A stretch of 64,000 bases of DNA from positions 186,001 to 250,000 of the forward strand of contig NZ_MQUQ01000001.1 of the NCBI RefSeq assembly GCF_001953865.1, read 5' to 3'. Shown in pieces: positions 1 to 8,789 of this stretch (within the stretch, counting starts at the first letter, position 1; each line of letters begins with the position of its first letter). Both the position numbers and the translations under genes were made by a program. The stretch comes from Amycolatopsis coloradensis (lineage in GTDB: Bacteria; Actinomycetota; Actinomycetes; Mycobacteriales; Pseudonocardiaceae). The notes beneath the pieces were generated by a model. The model was not told where the DNA came from and did not search any database. It saw only the letters and a program-made list of their open reading frames with translations.

Positions 1-87
1 GCCGCGCTGGACCGCGCCCACCTGGCCGAGCCCGCTCCCGCCGCGCTGACCGGATTGGTCGTCAAGGCGACCCAGCGGACGTACTGA
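1..87 (+). CDS. C-terminal end of a probable polyprenyl (geranylgeranyl) diphosphate synthase, partial
   Basis: Only the last 28 codons are present, ending in TGA at 85-87. The tail contains an ALDRAHLAEPAP stretch and ends in KATQRTY, which resembles the C-terminus of trans-prenyl diphosphate synthases, but no catalytic motif is in the window. Its stop overlaps the crtI start (ATGA), so it is translationally coupled to the carotenoid genes. A GGPP synthase at this position would supply the substrate for phytoene synthase. The call rests mainly on context. Confidence 0.5.
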   Translation, partial: AALDRAHLAEPAPAALTGLVVKATQRTY

Positions 88-1562
88 TGCGCACCGTCAC
101 CGGTCCGAGTGACCACGTGGTGGTGATCGGTGGCGGGCTCGCCGGGCTCTCGGCGACGCTGCACCTGCTCGGCGCCGGACGCCGGGTGACCTTGCTGGAG
201 CAGGACAAGACCCCCGGCGGCCGGGCCGGTCAGTCGGATTTCGGCGGTAACACCGTCGACACCGGTGCCAGCGTGCTGACCATGCCGGAACTGCTCGACG
301 AGGCCTTCGCGGCGGTCGGCGAGTCGCTGGCGGGCAACCTGACCCTGACCCGGCTCGACCCGGCCTATCGCGCGCGGTTCGCCGACGGCAGCACGATCGC
401 CGTGCACACCGAGGCGGCGGCGATGGAGGCCGAGATCCGCGCGGTCGCGGGCCCGGCCGAGGCCGAGGGTTACCGTCGCCTGCGGCGCTGGCTCACCGAG
501 TTGTACGCGGTGCAGAAGGACCACTTCATCGGCGCGAACTTCGATTCCCCGCTCGACCTGGTCCGGCCGGAACTGGCGAAACTGGCCGCACTGGGCGGTT
601 TCGGGCGGCTCGGCCCGAAGATCGGCGGTTTCCTGCGTGACGACCGGGTGCGCCGCCTGTTCTCCTTCCAAGCGCTCTACGCGGGACTCGACCCGGCCCG
701 CGCGATCGGCGCGTACGGCGTCATCTCCTTCATGGACACCGTCGGCGGGGTCCACTACCCGGCGGGCGGGATGGGCGCGATCGCGCGGGCGATGGCGAGC
801 GCGGCCGAACGCGCCGGCGCGGAACTGCGGTTCGGCACCGAGGCTGCCTGGCTGGAAAGGGTTTCCTCGCGGGTGCGCGCGGTCCGGACCCGCTCGGGTG
901 AGCGGATCCCTTGCGACACCGTGGTTCTCGCGACCGAACTCGGCACCGCGTACCGGCTGCTCGGCGCCCGCCCCCGGCGTCCGCTGCCGCTGCGGTACTC
1001 GCCGTCGGCGGTCGTCCTGCACGGACATTCGCGAAGAATTTGGCCGGATTTGGGCCACCACACCATCTTCTTCGGCCAAGCGTGGGAAAAGACGTTCTCG
1101 GAGATCATCCGCGAGGGCAGGCTGATGAGCGATCCGTCGCTGCTGGTGACCCGGCCGACCGCGACCGAACCGGGGCTCGCCCCCGGCGGCGACCAGGTGA
1201 TCTCGGTGCTGGCCCCGGCGCCGAACCTGCGCCGCGGCAAGATCGACTGGGGCCGGGTCGGGCCCGCCTATCGCACGGAACTCCTGCGGACACTGGAAAA
1301 GCGCGGCCTCACCGGATTCTCGGACGACTTCGCCGTCGACGAGACGATCACTCCGGCGGGCTGGGCGGAGCGCGGCCTCACCGCGGGCACCCCGTTCTCC
1401 CTTGCGCACACCTTCGCCCAGACCGGTCCGTTCCGGCCGGGAAACCTGATGCGAGCGGCGGAAAACGTCGTGCTGGCCGGCTGCGGGACCACGCCGGGCG
1501 TCGGTATCCCGCCGGTGGTGATCTCCGGCAGGCTCGCGGCGGGAAGGGTCACCGGCCGATGA
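87..1562 (+). CDS. crtI: Phytoene desaturase family FAD-dependent oxidoreductase
   Basis: A 491-residue protein of the CrtI family, which introduces double bases into phytoene at the membrane on the way to coloured carotenoids. The N-terminal Rossmann dinucleotide-binding motif VVIGGGLAGLSA begins near residue 12 and is followed by the acidic end of the second strand (LLEQD) and the GGRAG turn. The C-terminus carries the family signature AGCGTTPGVGIPPVVISG, which closes the FAD site. Length is normal for the family. Start and stop both overlap neighbours by four bases, indicating one operon with the upstream synthase and crtB. Which carotenoid product is made (number of desaturation steps) cannot be read from the sequence. 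Confidence 0.9.
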   Translation: MRTVTGPSDHVVVIGGGLAGLSATLHLLGAGRRVTLLEQDKTPGGRAGQSDFGGNTVDTGASVLTMPELLDEAFAAVGESLAGNLTLTRLDPAYRARFADGSTIAVHTEAAAMEAEIRAVAGPAEAEGYRRLRRWLTELYAVQKDHFIGANFDSPLDLVRPELAKLAALGGFGRLGPKIGGFLRDDRVRRLFSFQALYAGLDPARAIGAYGVISFMDTVGGVHYPAGGMGAIARAMASAAERAGAELRFGTEAAWLERVSSRVRAVRTRSGERIPCDTVVLATELGTAYRLLGARPRRPLPLRYSPSAVVLHGHSRRIWPDLGHHTIFFGQAWEKTFSEIIREGRLMSDPSLLVTRPTATEPGLAPGGDQVISVLAPAPNLRRGKIDWGRVGPAYRTELLRTLEKRGLTGFSDDFAVDETITPAGWAERGLTAGTPFSLAHTFAQTGPFRPGNLMRAAENVVLAGCGTTPGVGIPPVVISGRLAAGRVTGR

Positions 1563-2494
1563 CGGAACTCGACGCCGCCGGCATCACCGAACCGGCGTTG
1601 CGGGCGGCGTACACCGAATGCCGCCGCATCAACGCCCAGTACGGCCGCACCTTCTTCCTCGCGACCCGGCTGCTGCCGTCGCGGACGCGGCCGTTCGCGC
1701 ACGCGCTGTACGGCTTCGCGCGGATGGCGGACGAACTGGTCGACAATCCCGCGCCCGGCACCGATCCGGCGTTCGCGCTCGGCGAGGTCGCCAGACGGGT
1801 CGGACAAGTCTTCGACGGTGGCACGCCGTCCGATCCGGTGCTGACCGCGCTCGCCGACACCGTGCGGCGCCACGACCTGGACCGCGACCTGTTCGACGCG
1901 TTCCTGCGGTCCATGGCGATGGACCTCAAGATCACCGAGTAGACGACCTACGCCGACCTCAAGGACTATGTCCACGGTTCGGCCGAGGTGATCGGCCTCC
2001 AGCTGCTGCCGGTCTTCGGCACCGTCGTCCCGGTCCCCGAGGCCGAACCCGGTGCCGCCGCGCTGGGCGAGGCGTTCCAGCTGACCAACTTCCTGCGCGA
2101 CATCGGCGAGGACCTCGACCGGGGGAGGCTGTACCTGCCCACCGAGGAACTCGCGGCGTTCGGCGTCGACCGCGAACTGCTCGAATGGTCGCGCGCCCGC
2201 GGGCTGCCGGACCGGCGGGTGCGGCGCGCGCTCGCCGTGGCGGTGGCGGTGGCGCGCAACCGGGCGGTGTATCGCCGGGCCGAAGCAGGAATCCCGTTGC
2301 TGCGCGAGGAATCCCGGGCCTGCGTGCGGACGGCGCTCGTACTCTGCGAAGGCATTCTCGACGAGATCGTCGCCCTCGGTTACGACGTGCTGAGCACCCG
2401 CGCGGTCGTCCCCCGCCGTCGTCGTGCGGCCGTCGCCCTTCCGAAGTTACTGGCGAGCGCGTGGAGCAACTCCAGGCTTAGGCTTCCATCATGA
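1559..2494 (+). pseudogene. crtB: Phytoene synthase with an in-frame amber codon at codon 128
   Basis: Phytoene synthase condenses two GGPP molecules to phytoene. The reading frame from ATG 1559 encodes the typical N-terminal half (YGRTFFLATRLLPSRTR, YGFARMADELVD with the first Asp-rich motif), then hits TAG at 1940-1942. The same frame continues immediately with [20 protein letters not shown] and the second Asp-rich motif [17 protein letters not shown], ending at TGA 2492-2494. Read through, the product is 311 residues, normal for the family. The amber codon replaces a position where tyrosine (TAC) is expected, so a single C-to-G change explains it. No frameshift is needed. It is either a null mutation, a base-call error or a readthrough site. 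The stop overlaps the next start. Confidence 0.85.
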
Positions 2495-3276
2495 CCACTG
2501 CTTCGAACAGGAAGATCCGGATCGGCGTCCAGTTGCAGCCGCAGCACGCCGAATACAAGGCGATCCGCCGGGCGGCTTCGGAGGCCGAAGACCTCGGTGT
2601 GGACATCGTGTTCAACTGGGACCACTTCTATCCGCTGTACGGCGAGCCCGAGGGCCTGCACTACGAGTGCTGGACCATGCTGGGGGCCTGGGCGGAGTCC
2701 ACGTCACGGGTCGAGATCGGCGCGTTGGTGACGTGCAACAGCTACCGCAATCCCGAACTGCTGGCCGACATGGCCCGCACCGTCGACAACATCTCCGACG
2801 GGCGGCTGATCCTCGGCATCGGCTCCGGCTGGTTCGAGAAGGACTACGACGAGTACGGCTACGAGTTCGGCACCGCGGGTGGGCGGCTCGACAACCTCGC
2901 CGAGGCGCTCCCCCGGATCGAGAGCAGGCTCGGGAAGCTGAACCCGCAGCCCGTCCGCAAGGTCCCGGTGCTGATCGGTGGCGGCGGCGAGAAGAAGACG
3001 CTTCGCCTGGTCGCGAAGCACGCGGACATCTGGCACGGCTTCGGCGACCCGGAGGTCGTCGAGCGCAAGGTCAAGATCCTCGACCAGCACTGCGCCGACG
3101 TCGGCCGGGACCCGAAGGAGATCGAGCGTTCGGTCGCCGTCGAGGGCGAGCCCGAGGAGCTGGGCCCGAAGCTGCTGGCGCAGGGCGTCTCGCTGTTCAC
3201 CGTGGCGACCGGCGGGCCGGACTACAACCTCGACAAGCTGCGTTCGTGGATTCAGTGGCGGGACAAGCAGGGCTGA
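2491..3276 (+). CDS. LLM-class F420-dependent oxidoreductase
   Basis: A 261-residue protein with the bacterial-luciferase-like TIM-barrel fold used by F420-dependent dehydrogenases. Visible family features are the N-terminal IGVQLQPQ strand, [11 protein letters not shown], the [27 protein letters not shown] region, and [20 protein letters not shown]. The ATG overlaps the crtB stop (ATGA), so it is the last gene of the carotenoid operon, although no carotenoid step is known to need F420. The substrate is unknown. A palindromic sequence with a T-rich half follows directly and may end the transcript. Confidence 0.8.
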   Translation: MTTASNRKIRIGVQLQPQHAEYKAIRRAASEAEDLGVDIVFNWDHFYPLYGEPEGLHYECWTMLGAWAESTSRVEIGALVTCNSYRNPELLADMARTVDNISDGRLILGIGSGWFEKDYDEYGYEFGTAGGRLDNLAEALPRIESRLGKLNPQPVRKVPVLIGGGGEKKTLRLVAKHADIWHGFGDPEVVERKVKILDQHCADVGRDPKEIERSVAVEGEPEELGPKLLAQGVSLFTVATGGPDYNLDKLRSWIQWRDKQG

Positions 3277-3288
3277 ATCGCTTTCAGG

Positions 3289-3343
3289 TGTTAAGAACGG
3301 GACTTTTATGGCAGATTTTGCGATGAAAGTCCCGTTCCTGACA
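3289..3343. repeat. Imperfect palindrome between convergent genes, terminator-like
   Basis: Arms 3289-3309 and 3323-3343 pair with few mismatches around the core GAACGGGACTTTTAT / ATGAAAGTCCCGTTC, with a 13-nt loop. It lies between the stop of the F420 oxidoreductase and the stop of the convergent CGNR gene, where a bidirectional terminator is expected. A 15-base copy of the left arm recurs at 36258-36272, so it may belong to a dispersed repeat family. Confidence 0.6.
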
Positions 3344-3344
3344 T

Positions 3345-3896
3345 TCAGGACCGATCGCGCCGGTGAGCCGCGACCCGCTCCCGAGTAGCGCACCGCGACG
3401 AGCAGTATCGCCGCGGGCTCCCCCCGCCCAGGTGCACGAAGGGCTTCCCGCAGCCCGAGGCGGCGCACAGCCCACCCGGCGGCGCCTGGCGGTCCGCGAG
3501 CAGCACCGCCAACGCCAGCGCGGACGACGTCACCAGCCACGCGCCCCACGGCCCGTCGTCATCGGTGTCCACGTGCAGATGCCAGCCGAACCCGTCGGCG
3601 TGGTCGGTCAGCCGCGGCGGATGCCCGTACCGGGCCAGCAACCGGTTGAGCACCCCGGTCGCCGACGCGACATCCCGCGCCGCGAACACCTCCCGCAGCT
3701 CCGAAGCCGCCTCGCGCAAAGACGCCACGTCCGACGGCGCCAGCTCGACCGAGGTCTCGCCGTGCGCCTCCAGCACGGCGCGGACAGCAGGAACCGACGG
3801 ATCTGGCGAGAGCAGGACGACCAGCAGATCCACCGCCCGCTGCGCCGCCGCCCGCGCCGACCGGCCGGGCAGGAAATCCCGCTGCGCTGAAGTCAT
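3345..3896 (-). CDS. CGNR zinc-finger/ABATE-domain regulator
   Basis: A 183-residue protein with an N-terminal ABATE-type helical domain and a C-terminal CGNR-type zinc finger: CAASGCGKPFVHL, then YCSSRCATRERVAAHR. The two Cys pairs are intact, although CGNR itself reads CATR. Members of this family are putative stress-responsive transcription factors. It is divergent from the MFS transporter at 3919 with only 22 bp between starts. A TGTAACG-N17-CGTTACA inverted repeat (3904-3934) covers both start regions, which suggests it controls itself and the transporter. ATG 3896 lies 5 nt after a TACAGT hexamer. Confidence 0.75.
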   Translation of the reverse strand: MTSAQRDFLPGRSARAAAQRAVDLLVVLLSPDPSVPAVRAVLEAHGETSVELAPSDVASLREAASELREVFAARDVASATGVLNRLLARYGHPPRLTDHADGFGWHLHVDTDDDGPWGAWLVTSSALALAVLLADRQAPPGGLCAASGCGKPFVHLGGGSPRRYCSSRCATRERVAAHRRDRS

Positions 3897-3903
3897 CCCT
3901 CAC

Positions 3904-3934
3904 TGTAACGTCTCACCCATGAGAGGCCGTTACA
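3904..3934. promoter_or_regulatory. Candidate operator TGTAACG-N17-CGTTACA over divergent starts
   Basis: A 7-bp inverted repeat centred on the start codon of the MFS gene. On the plus strand TAACGT (3906-3911) stands 7 nt before ATG 3919. On the minus strand TACAGT stands 5 nt before ATG 3896. Both divergent promoters therefore overlap the repeat, as expected for a self-regulating repressor site. Binding by the CGNR protein is inferred. Confidence 0.4.
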
Positions 3935-5085
3935 GACTCGCCGTCTACCTCACCGGCGCAACGGTCGCCAGAACCGGCGATGAACTGTCCGGACCGGCGT
4001 TGCTCCTGCTCGGTCTCAGCGTCGATGGCTCGGCCGCCACCGGGTCCGCGCTGCTGGCGGGCCTGACGATCTCCGCGGCGGCGGGCGGGCCACTCCTCGG
4101 CGCGCTGCTCGACCGCAGTACCAGGCCTGGTCGGCTGCTGGCGTGGGCGTTGCTCGCCTACGCGGGCGGGCTCGGCGTGGTGCTCGCGCTCATCGAAGTC
4201 CCCGCGGTGATCGCGGTCGCCGTCGCGGCCGGGTTGCTCAACCCGGCCTTGGCGGGCGGCTGGACGGCCCAGTTGCCGCAGGTCCGCGGCCGGACACCGC
4301 TGCCGAGGGCGAGTGCGCTGGACGCGATGACGTTCGCCGCCGCGAGCCTCGCCGGTCCGGGACTCGCCGGGCTCGTGGCCGCTTACGCCGGCGCCCCGGC
4401 CGCGGTGGCCGTTGCGATCACGCTGGTCGCGGCTGCTTTCCCCGCGGCTTGGGCACTCCCCGCCGCCGAAGCGAAGCCCGCGAAACCGATCCGCCGACGG
4501 CTCGCCGAGGGGTTCGCGGTCCTCTTCCGCAACCGCGCGCTGCTTCGGGCCACCGCGACGTCCACGGTGTCCTTCGTCGGTATCGGGATCGCGCTGGTGT
4601 GCTACCCACTGCTCGGCGCCCAGCGACTGGACGCCCCCGGATTCGGCGCGCTCCTGCTCACCGTGCTGGCCGCCGCGTCGCTGGGCGCGAACGCGGTACT
4701 GGCCCGCAAGCCGCCACCGCCGGACCGCACGGTCCTCGCCACGACAGGCCTGCTGGGCTCGAGCTTCCTGCTCGCGGCCACCGGACACGACGTGGTGACC
4801 CTGACGGCCGCCGCCGTACTCGCCGGATTCGCCGAAGGGCCGCAGCTTTCGGCGCTTTTCGCCATCCGTCATCGCGAAGCGCCCGCGGAAGTACGGGCTC
4901 AGGTTTTCACGACGGCGGCGAGCGTGAAGATCACCGGACTCGCGGCGGGTGCCGCTGTCGCGGGGCCGTTGAGCGCACTCTCCGTGACCACGGCGCTGAG
5001 TGCCGCGGCGGGGTGTCAGCTCCTCGCGGCCGCGACGTTCATGCTGGTCAGAGCTAGAACGCCATCGCCTGCGCGCGCCGTTTGA
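3919..5085 (+). CDS. MFS transporter
   Basis: A 388-residue, very hydrophobic protein with about twelve alternating Ala/Leu/Val-rich membrane segments and a basic central loop (KPAKPIRRRLAEG) between the two halves, as in drug-efflux-type major facilitator proteins. ATG 3919 is chosen over upstream in-frame codons because it directly follows a TAACGT hexamer and lies outside the divergent regulator's coding region. It starts MRGRYRLAVYLTGATVARTGDE. Substrate unknown. It is probably controlled by the divergent CGNR protein. Its 3' end overlaps the convergent Rv2175c-like gene by 32 bp. Confidence 0.8.
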   Translation: MRGRYRLAVYLTGATVARTGDELSGPALLLLGLSVDGSAATGSALLAGLTISAAAGGPLLGALLDRSTRPGRLLAWALLAYAGGLGVVLALIEVPAVIAVAVAAGLLNPALAGGWTAQLPQVRGRTPLPRASALDAMTFAAASLAGPGLAGLVAAYAGAPAAVAVAITLVAAAFPAAWALPAAEAKPAKPIRRRLAEGFAVLFRNRALLRATATSTVSFVGIGIALVCYPLLGAQRLDAPGFGALLLTVLAAASLGANAVLARKPPPPDRTVLATTGLLGSSFLLAATGHDVVTLTAAAVLAGFAEGPQLSALFAIRHREAPAEVRAQVFTTAASVKITGLAAGAAVAGPLSALSVTTALSAAAGCQLLAAATFMLVRARTPSPARAV

Positions 5086-5431
5086 CCTCGGTGCCGTGGC
5101 TGGTGCGGAGCGCGTTGACCGGGGTGGCCCCCGGCAGGGTGTCGTCCTCGGCGAAGAGCCAGCGCAGCATCTCCGTCCGGCTGAAGCCGGAGTCCGCGAG
5201 CACGGTAATGGTGCCCGCCAGGCCCTTGACCACGCCGTCCTTCACCAGGAACGCGGCAGGGACGTAGAGCTCACCCTTGCGCCGGACGGCGATCAGGTGA
5301 CCGTCACGCAGCATCTGGCGGACCTTGCTGGCCGAAACGTTCAGCGCGGTCGCGGCCTCCGGAAGCGGGAGAACGGCCACATCTGCACCGAGAACGTCGT
5401 CGGCGACGGGAATACCACTCACAGGTGACAC
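5054..5431 (-). CDS. Rv2175c-family winged-helix DNA-binding protein
   Basis: A 125-residue protein resembling mycobacterial Rv2175c, a small DNA-binding protein phosphorylated by the kinase PknL. It shows the helix-turn-helix stretch PLPEAATALNVSASKVRQML followed by the wing-like HLIAVRRKGELYVP. It lies divergently beside a PknL-type kinase gene, the same pairing as in Mycobacterium tuberculosis. The start is GTG 5431 or the next GTG three codons on. Its DNA target is unknown. Confidence 0.8.
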   Translation of the reverse strand: MSPVSGIPVADDVLGADVAVLPLPEAATALNVSASKVRQMLRDGHLIAVRRKGELYVPAAFLVKDGVVKGLAGTITVLADSGFSRTEMLRWLFAEDDTLPGATPVNALRTSHGTEVKRRAQAMAF

Positions 5432-5592
5432 TGTGCCACATTCCGTCTCCCGCTCCGCTGGTACGCCTGGGTGACGGGATGGGCATGACAGAGCGTGCCC
5501 GCGTGGTCACGCATACCGCCGATTCGAGGGAATGACGGAAATCGTGATCCTCGGCGCGCCAGGTCCCGTACACCAGAACATGGGCACTTCCG

Positions 5593-5606
5593 TACGATCC
5601 ATAGCC
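5593..5606 (+). promoter_or_regulatory. Leaderless-type promoter of pknL
   Basis: TACGAT (5593-5598) is followed by 8 nt and then GTG 5607. This spacing puts the transcription start on the start codon. No convincing -35 element is visible. Confidence 0.45.
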
Positions 5607-7661
5607 GTGACACGCACGGACCCCACTCTGGTGGGCACTCTGCTCGAGGGCCGCTACCGGGTGGACAAGCTGCTCGCACGCGGTGGGATGTCGTCGGTGT
5701 ACCGCGGCGTCGACACCCGCCTGGACCGCCAGGTCGCCATCAAGATCATGGACCCGCGCTTCGCCGACGACAGGTCGTTCGTCGAGCGCTTCGAACGGGA
5801 GGCCCGCTCGGCGGCCCGGCTGCATCACCCGCACGTGGTGGCGGTGCACGACCAGGGCTTCGACACCCCCGGCGGGGAGGAGTCCGGCCGCGCGTTCCTG
5901 GTCATGGAACTCGTCGACGGCGGCACCCTGCGCGAACTGCTCACCGAACGCGGACCGCTGGACGTCGCGCTCGCGCTGAGCATCACCGAGCCCGTGCTGT
6001 CCGCGCTGGCCGCGGCGCACGCCGCCGGCCTGGTGCACCGCGACGTCAAACCGGAGAACGTGCTCATCGGCCGCGGCGGCACCGCGCTTTCGGGTGGTGT
6101 GGTCAAGGTGGGCGACTTCGGCCTGGTCCGCGCGATCGCGAGCGCGGGCACCACGAGTTCGAGCGTCATCCTCGGCACGGTCGCCTACGTCTCGCCCGAA
6201 CAGGTCGCCACCGGCGCGACCACGTCGAGCGGCGACGTCTACTCGACCGGGATCCTGCTGTACGAAATGCTCACCGGGCGAGCGCCCTACACCGGCGACA
6301 CCGCCATCTCGGTGGCGTACCGGCACGTCAACGACGACGTCCCGCGCCCGAGCGAACTGCGCCAGGGAATCCCTCCGCAACTGGACGAGCTGATCCTGCG
6401 CGCCACCCGCCGCGACCCCGGGCAGCGCCCGGCCGACGCCGCGGTGTTCCTCGCCGAACTGAACCATCTGCGCACCATGCTCGGCATCCCGGCGGTCCCG
6501 GTACCCGTGCCGCTGCCGCCGGACGCCGGCCGGGAGACCGACGCGGAGCGCACCACCCCCGGCATCCCCGCCGTCCCGGCGGTGAACCCCGCCATGGCGA
6601 CCGCGGTGCTGACCCCGGTCGCCGAAGCCACCATGCCGGTCACCGGACCGCGTGGAACACAGGCGCTGTACCGGGAACCGCGGCCGCCCGCCGCACCGCC
6701 GCCCCGGACACCTCCCCCTCGGCCCGAACCGGCCGCGGACGACGACCAGCCGCAGTCGCGCAAACGCCTCTATCTGATGATCGCGGCCGCCGTGGTGATC
6801 TTCGGCGGCCTGATCGGCGCGTTCGCGTTCATCCTCAACGACACGGGCCCGACCGCGTCGTCGGTGCCGAAGCTGGCCGGGATGAACCAGGCCGCCGCCG
6901 GTGACGCGCTCCGGTCGGCGAAGCTCACCCCCGCCTACACCGAGGAGTACAGCGACACCGCCGCGCAGCACACGGTGATCCGGTCCGATCCCGCGGCGGG
7001 CACCTCGCTCGCGCCGGGCGCCACGGTCAACGTCGTGCTGTCCAAGGGCCGCCCGATCGTGCCGGACATCCAGGCCGGGACGAGCCAGCAGGACGCCGAG
7101 ACGGCGATCAAGGCCGCGCAGCTGACCCCGGTCCAGGGTGAGCAGCAATTCAGCGACGTCGCCAAGAACAAGGTGATCCGCGTCGACCCGAGTCCCGGTT
7201 CGCAGCTGAACATCGGCGGGCAGGTCACGATCGTCCTGTCCAAGGGCCCCGAACCGCTGCCGCCGGTCCCGGACGTCACGGGCCAGGCCAAGGACGCCGC
7301 TTTCGCGATCCTGCAGCAGGCGGGCTTCCAACCGTTCCAGGCGGGCGAGGAGTTCTCCGACCAGTTCGCCGCCGGACTGGTGATCCGTACCGATCCGAAG
7401 GGCGGCGGCAAGGCGGGCAATCGCCGGATCGGGGTGTTCGTTTCGAACGCGGTCGAAGTGCCGAACGTGACGTTCAAGCGGATGGAAGAGGCGATCCAGA
7501 TCCTGCGTCAGGCGGGCCTGGAAGCAGACCGTGAGGGTCGCGGAAACGGCAACGGTCATGGCGGCGGAAACGGCGGTTTCGACTTCGTCCTGCAACAGGA
7601 TCCGCAGCCGGGCACCAAGGTGCCGAAGGGCACGAAAGTGCGGCTCAGGGGCTTCGGGTGA
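5607..7661 (+). CDS. pknL: PASTA-domain serine/threonine protein kinase PknL
   Basis: A 684-residue receptor kinase. The cytoplasmic kinase domain (about residues 15-290) has the glycine loop LLARGGMSSVYRG, catalytic Lys in VAIKIMD, HRDVKPENVL, DFGLVRA and GTVAYVSPEQV. A proline-rich linker leads to one membrane helix (LYLMIAAAVVIFGGLIGAFAF, near residues 388-410). Four extracellular PASTA repeats follow, expected to bind muropeptides or lipid II. GTG 5607 is preferred to ATG 5532 because it follows the TACGAT box at leaderless spacing and gives an N-terminus like the mycobacterial protein. It sits beside its likely substrate (the Rv2175c-like gene) and upstream of the cell-wall cluster. The last PASTA contains a Gly/Asn-rich insert near the C-terminus. 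Confidence 0.9.
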   Translation: MTRTDPTLVGTLLEGRYRVDKLLARGGMSSVYRGVDTRLDRQVAIKIMDPRFADDRSFVERFEREARSAARLHHPHVVAVHDQGFDTPGGEESGRAFLVMELVDGGTLRELLTERGPLDVALALSITEPVLSALAAAHAAGLVHRDVKPENVLIGRGGTALSGGVVKVGDFGLVRAIASAGTTSSSVILGTVAYVSPEQVATGATTSSGDVYSTGILLYEMLTGRAPYTGDTAISVAYRHVNDDVPRPSELRQGIPPQLDELILRATRRDPGQRPADAAVFLAELNHLRTMLGIPAVPVPVPLPPDAGRETDAERTTPGIPAVPAVNPAMATAVLTPVAEATMPVTGPRGTQALYREPRPPAAPPPRTPPPRPEPAADDDQPQSRKRLYLMIAAAVVIFGGLIGAFAFILNDTGPTASSVPKLAGMNQAAAGDALRSAKLTPAYTEEYSDTAAQHTVIRSDPAAGTSLAPGATVNVVLSKGRPIVPDIQAGTSQQDAETAIKAAQLTPVQGEQQFSDVAKNKVIRVDPSPGSQLNIGGQVTIVLSKGPEPLPPVPDVTGQAKDAAFAILQQAGFQPFQAGEEFSDQFAAGLVIRTDPKGGGKAGNRRIGVFVSNAVEVPNVTFKRMEEAIQILRQAGLEADREGRGNGNGHGGGNGGFDFVLQQDPQPGTKVPKGTKVRLRGFG

Positions 7662-7720
7662 CGCGAAAGGTGCGCTGAAACCGTTCAGTACCGGCCCGGT
7701 CATCGGATACCGTGAACCGC

Positions 7721-7783
7721 ATGGTGGTCTTCGACGGCGTGAGCGGCGTGTCAGCCAGGTTCGCCCCACCCGGTCCGCGATGA
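7721..7783 (+). CDS. 20-codon leaderless ORF coupled to the next gene
   Basis: ATG 7721 follows TACCGT (7708-7713) by 7 nt and opens a frame encoding MVVFDGVSGVSARFAPPGPR. The frame stops at TGA 7781-7783, overlapping the ATG of the next gene (ATGA). The arrangement suggests that ribosomes loaded on a leaderless message re-initiate at 7780, whose own upstream region has no Shine-Dalgarno sequence. It could instead be chance. No known peptide was recognised. Confidence 0.4.
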   Translation: MVVFDGVSGVSARFAPPGPR

Positions 7784-8571
7784 GCTTCTTCACCGACGGT
7801 CCGCGCGGTCGCCCCCTGTTCCCGGTGCCGGAACAGGAACTGTTCGGCTACAACGGCCGCCCTTGGGTGGACTCGCCGCACGAGTACATCGTCCCGGCGA
7901 TCCTGCCCTGGTCGATGCCGCTCGGCCGCGCCGAACGGACCATCGTGGCGCTGCGCGGCATCGAGGTGTGGCCGGAGGCGGTGTCCTTCCAGCTGTCGGT
8001 GTACTCACGGGATCTCCTACTGGACGAGCCCGGCGAAGGCCTGATCGACCACCGCCGGGTCCCGGACTACAACGCGCTGCTGGTCGGGGTGCTCTTTCCC
8101 GACGGCCGCCGGGCCAGTTCGGAGACCATCTCCGTGCCGTCCGCGTCGAAACCGGATCAGCCGGTGCTGCGCGCGCGGGGGCTGGGCGGCACATCGTTCC
8201 ACGTCGACCACGAGATCTTTCTGTGGCCACTGCCGCCCGCCGGACCGCTGGAGTTCGTCGTCCAGTGGCTCGACCGGGACATCGAAGAGACGCACACCTC
8301 GCTCGACGGCACCGCGATCCGCGACGCCGCGAAGGAGGCGGGCGAGATCTGGCCCGGCCTGCCCTCCCGCGAGGCGCACGGACTGCCCGTCCGCCGGGTC
8401 GGGGCACAGGCGATGATCACCCCGGCCTGGCCCCGCGAGTCGCAGGCGCCGCCTCCGCTGCCCCAGCCCCAGCGGTCGTCCCCACCGCCGCAGCCGCCCG
8501 CTCCGGTGACGGCGGACCGGCCGCCACGTGGTGCGCCGCTGCCGACCCGCCTCCCCCGCCGGGCACGCTGA
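7780..8571 (+). CDS. Conserved-looking hypothetical protein with Pro-rich tail
   Basis: A 263-residue protein that I do not recognise. Residues 1-215 look globular, with alternating charged and hydrophobic strands (YIVPAILPWSMPLGRAERTIVALRGIEVWPEAVSFQLSVYSRD, cut here only for description) and a WLDRDIEETHTSLDGTAI segment. The last 45 residues are Pro/Gln-rich and probably disordered. There is no signal peptide or membrane helix. The start at ATG 7780 is supported by coupling to the 20-codon ORF; no ribosome binding site is seen. It follows pknL on the same strand after 118 bp but probably has its own promoter. Confidence 0.6.
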   Translation: MSFFTDGPRGRPLFPVPEQELFGYNGRPWVDSPHEYIVPAILPWSMPLGRAERTIVALRGIEVWPEAVSFQLSVYSRDLLLDEPGEGLIDHRRVPDYNALLVGVLFPDGRRASSETISVPSASKPDQPVLRARGLGGTSFHVDHEIFLWPLPPAGPLEFVVQWLDRDIEETHTSLDGTAIRDAAKEAGEIWPGLPSREAHGLPVRRVGAQAMITPAWPRESQAPPPLPQPQRSSPPPQPPAPVTADRPPRGAPLPTRLPRRAR

Positions 8572-8640
8572 CGTCCGTCTGATCACGCGTGCCGTCCATC
8601 TCCTCACGCGTGCCGTCCGTCTGATCACGCGTGCCGCCCA
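8562..8640. repeat. 21-bp-period tandem repeat, about 3.7 copies
   Basis: TCACGCGTGCCGTCC starts at 8583, 8604 and (last base different) 8625, an exact 21-bp period, with a partial copy from about 8562. The unit contains the palindrome CACGCGTG. Units with the same period occur at 40974-41015 and 51694-51729, all just downstream of coding regions. The remaining 150 bp up to the next gene show nothing recognisable. Confidence 0.75.
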
Positions 8641-8789
8641 ACCAGCCCGCACAACCACCGAGTCGGTACAGCTGGTCGTGAATGGCGATTCGGTTAGGGC
8701 GACCTGTATTCAGCGTCCTGATTCCTCCATCGTCACCAAGCCGCACTGGGCTCGACCTTGATCAAGCACAGCCACTCACGCGGTGGGGC

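Noticed and set aside
5304..7793. Very long minus-strand frame (829 codons) opposite pknL
   Set aside because: Its composition is dominated by Arg/Gly/Asp/His as expected from the antisense of high-GC codons, and it covers the well-supported pknL gene.
8417..8746. Minus-strand frame with GTRDQTDGTREEMDGT-like repeats
   Set aside because: The apparent 7-residue protein repeat is just the 21-bp DNA repeat read antisense; it overlaps the end of a real gene and has no start signals.
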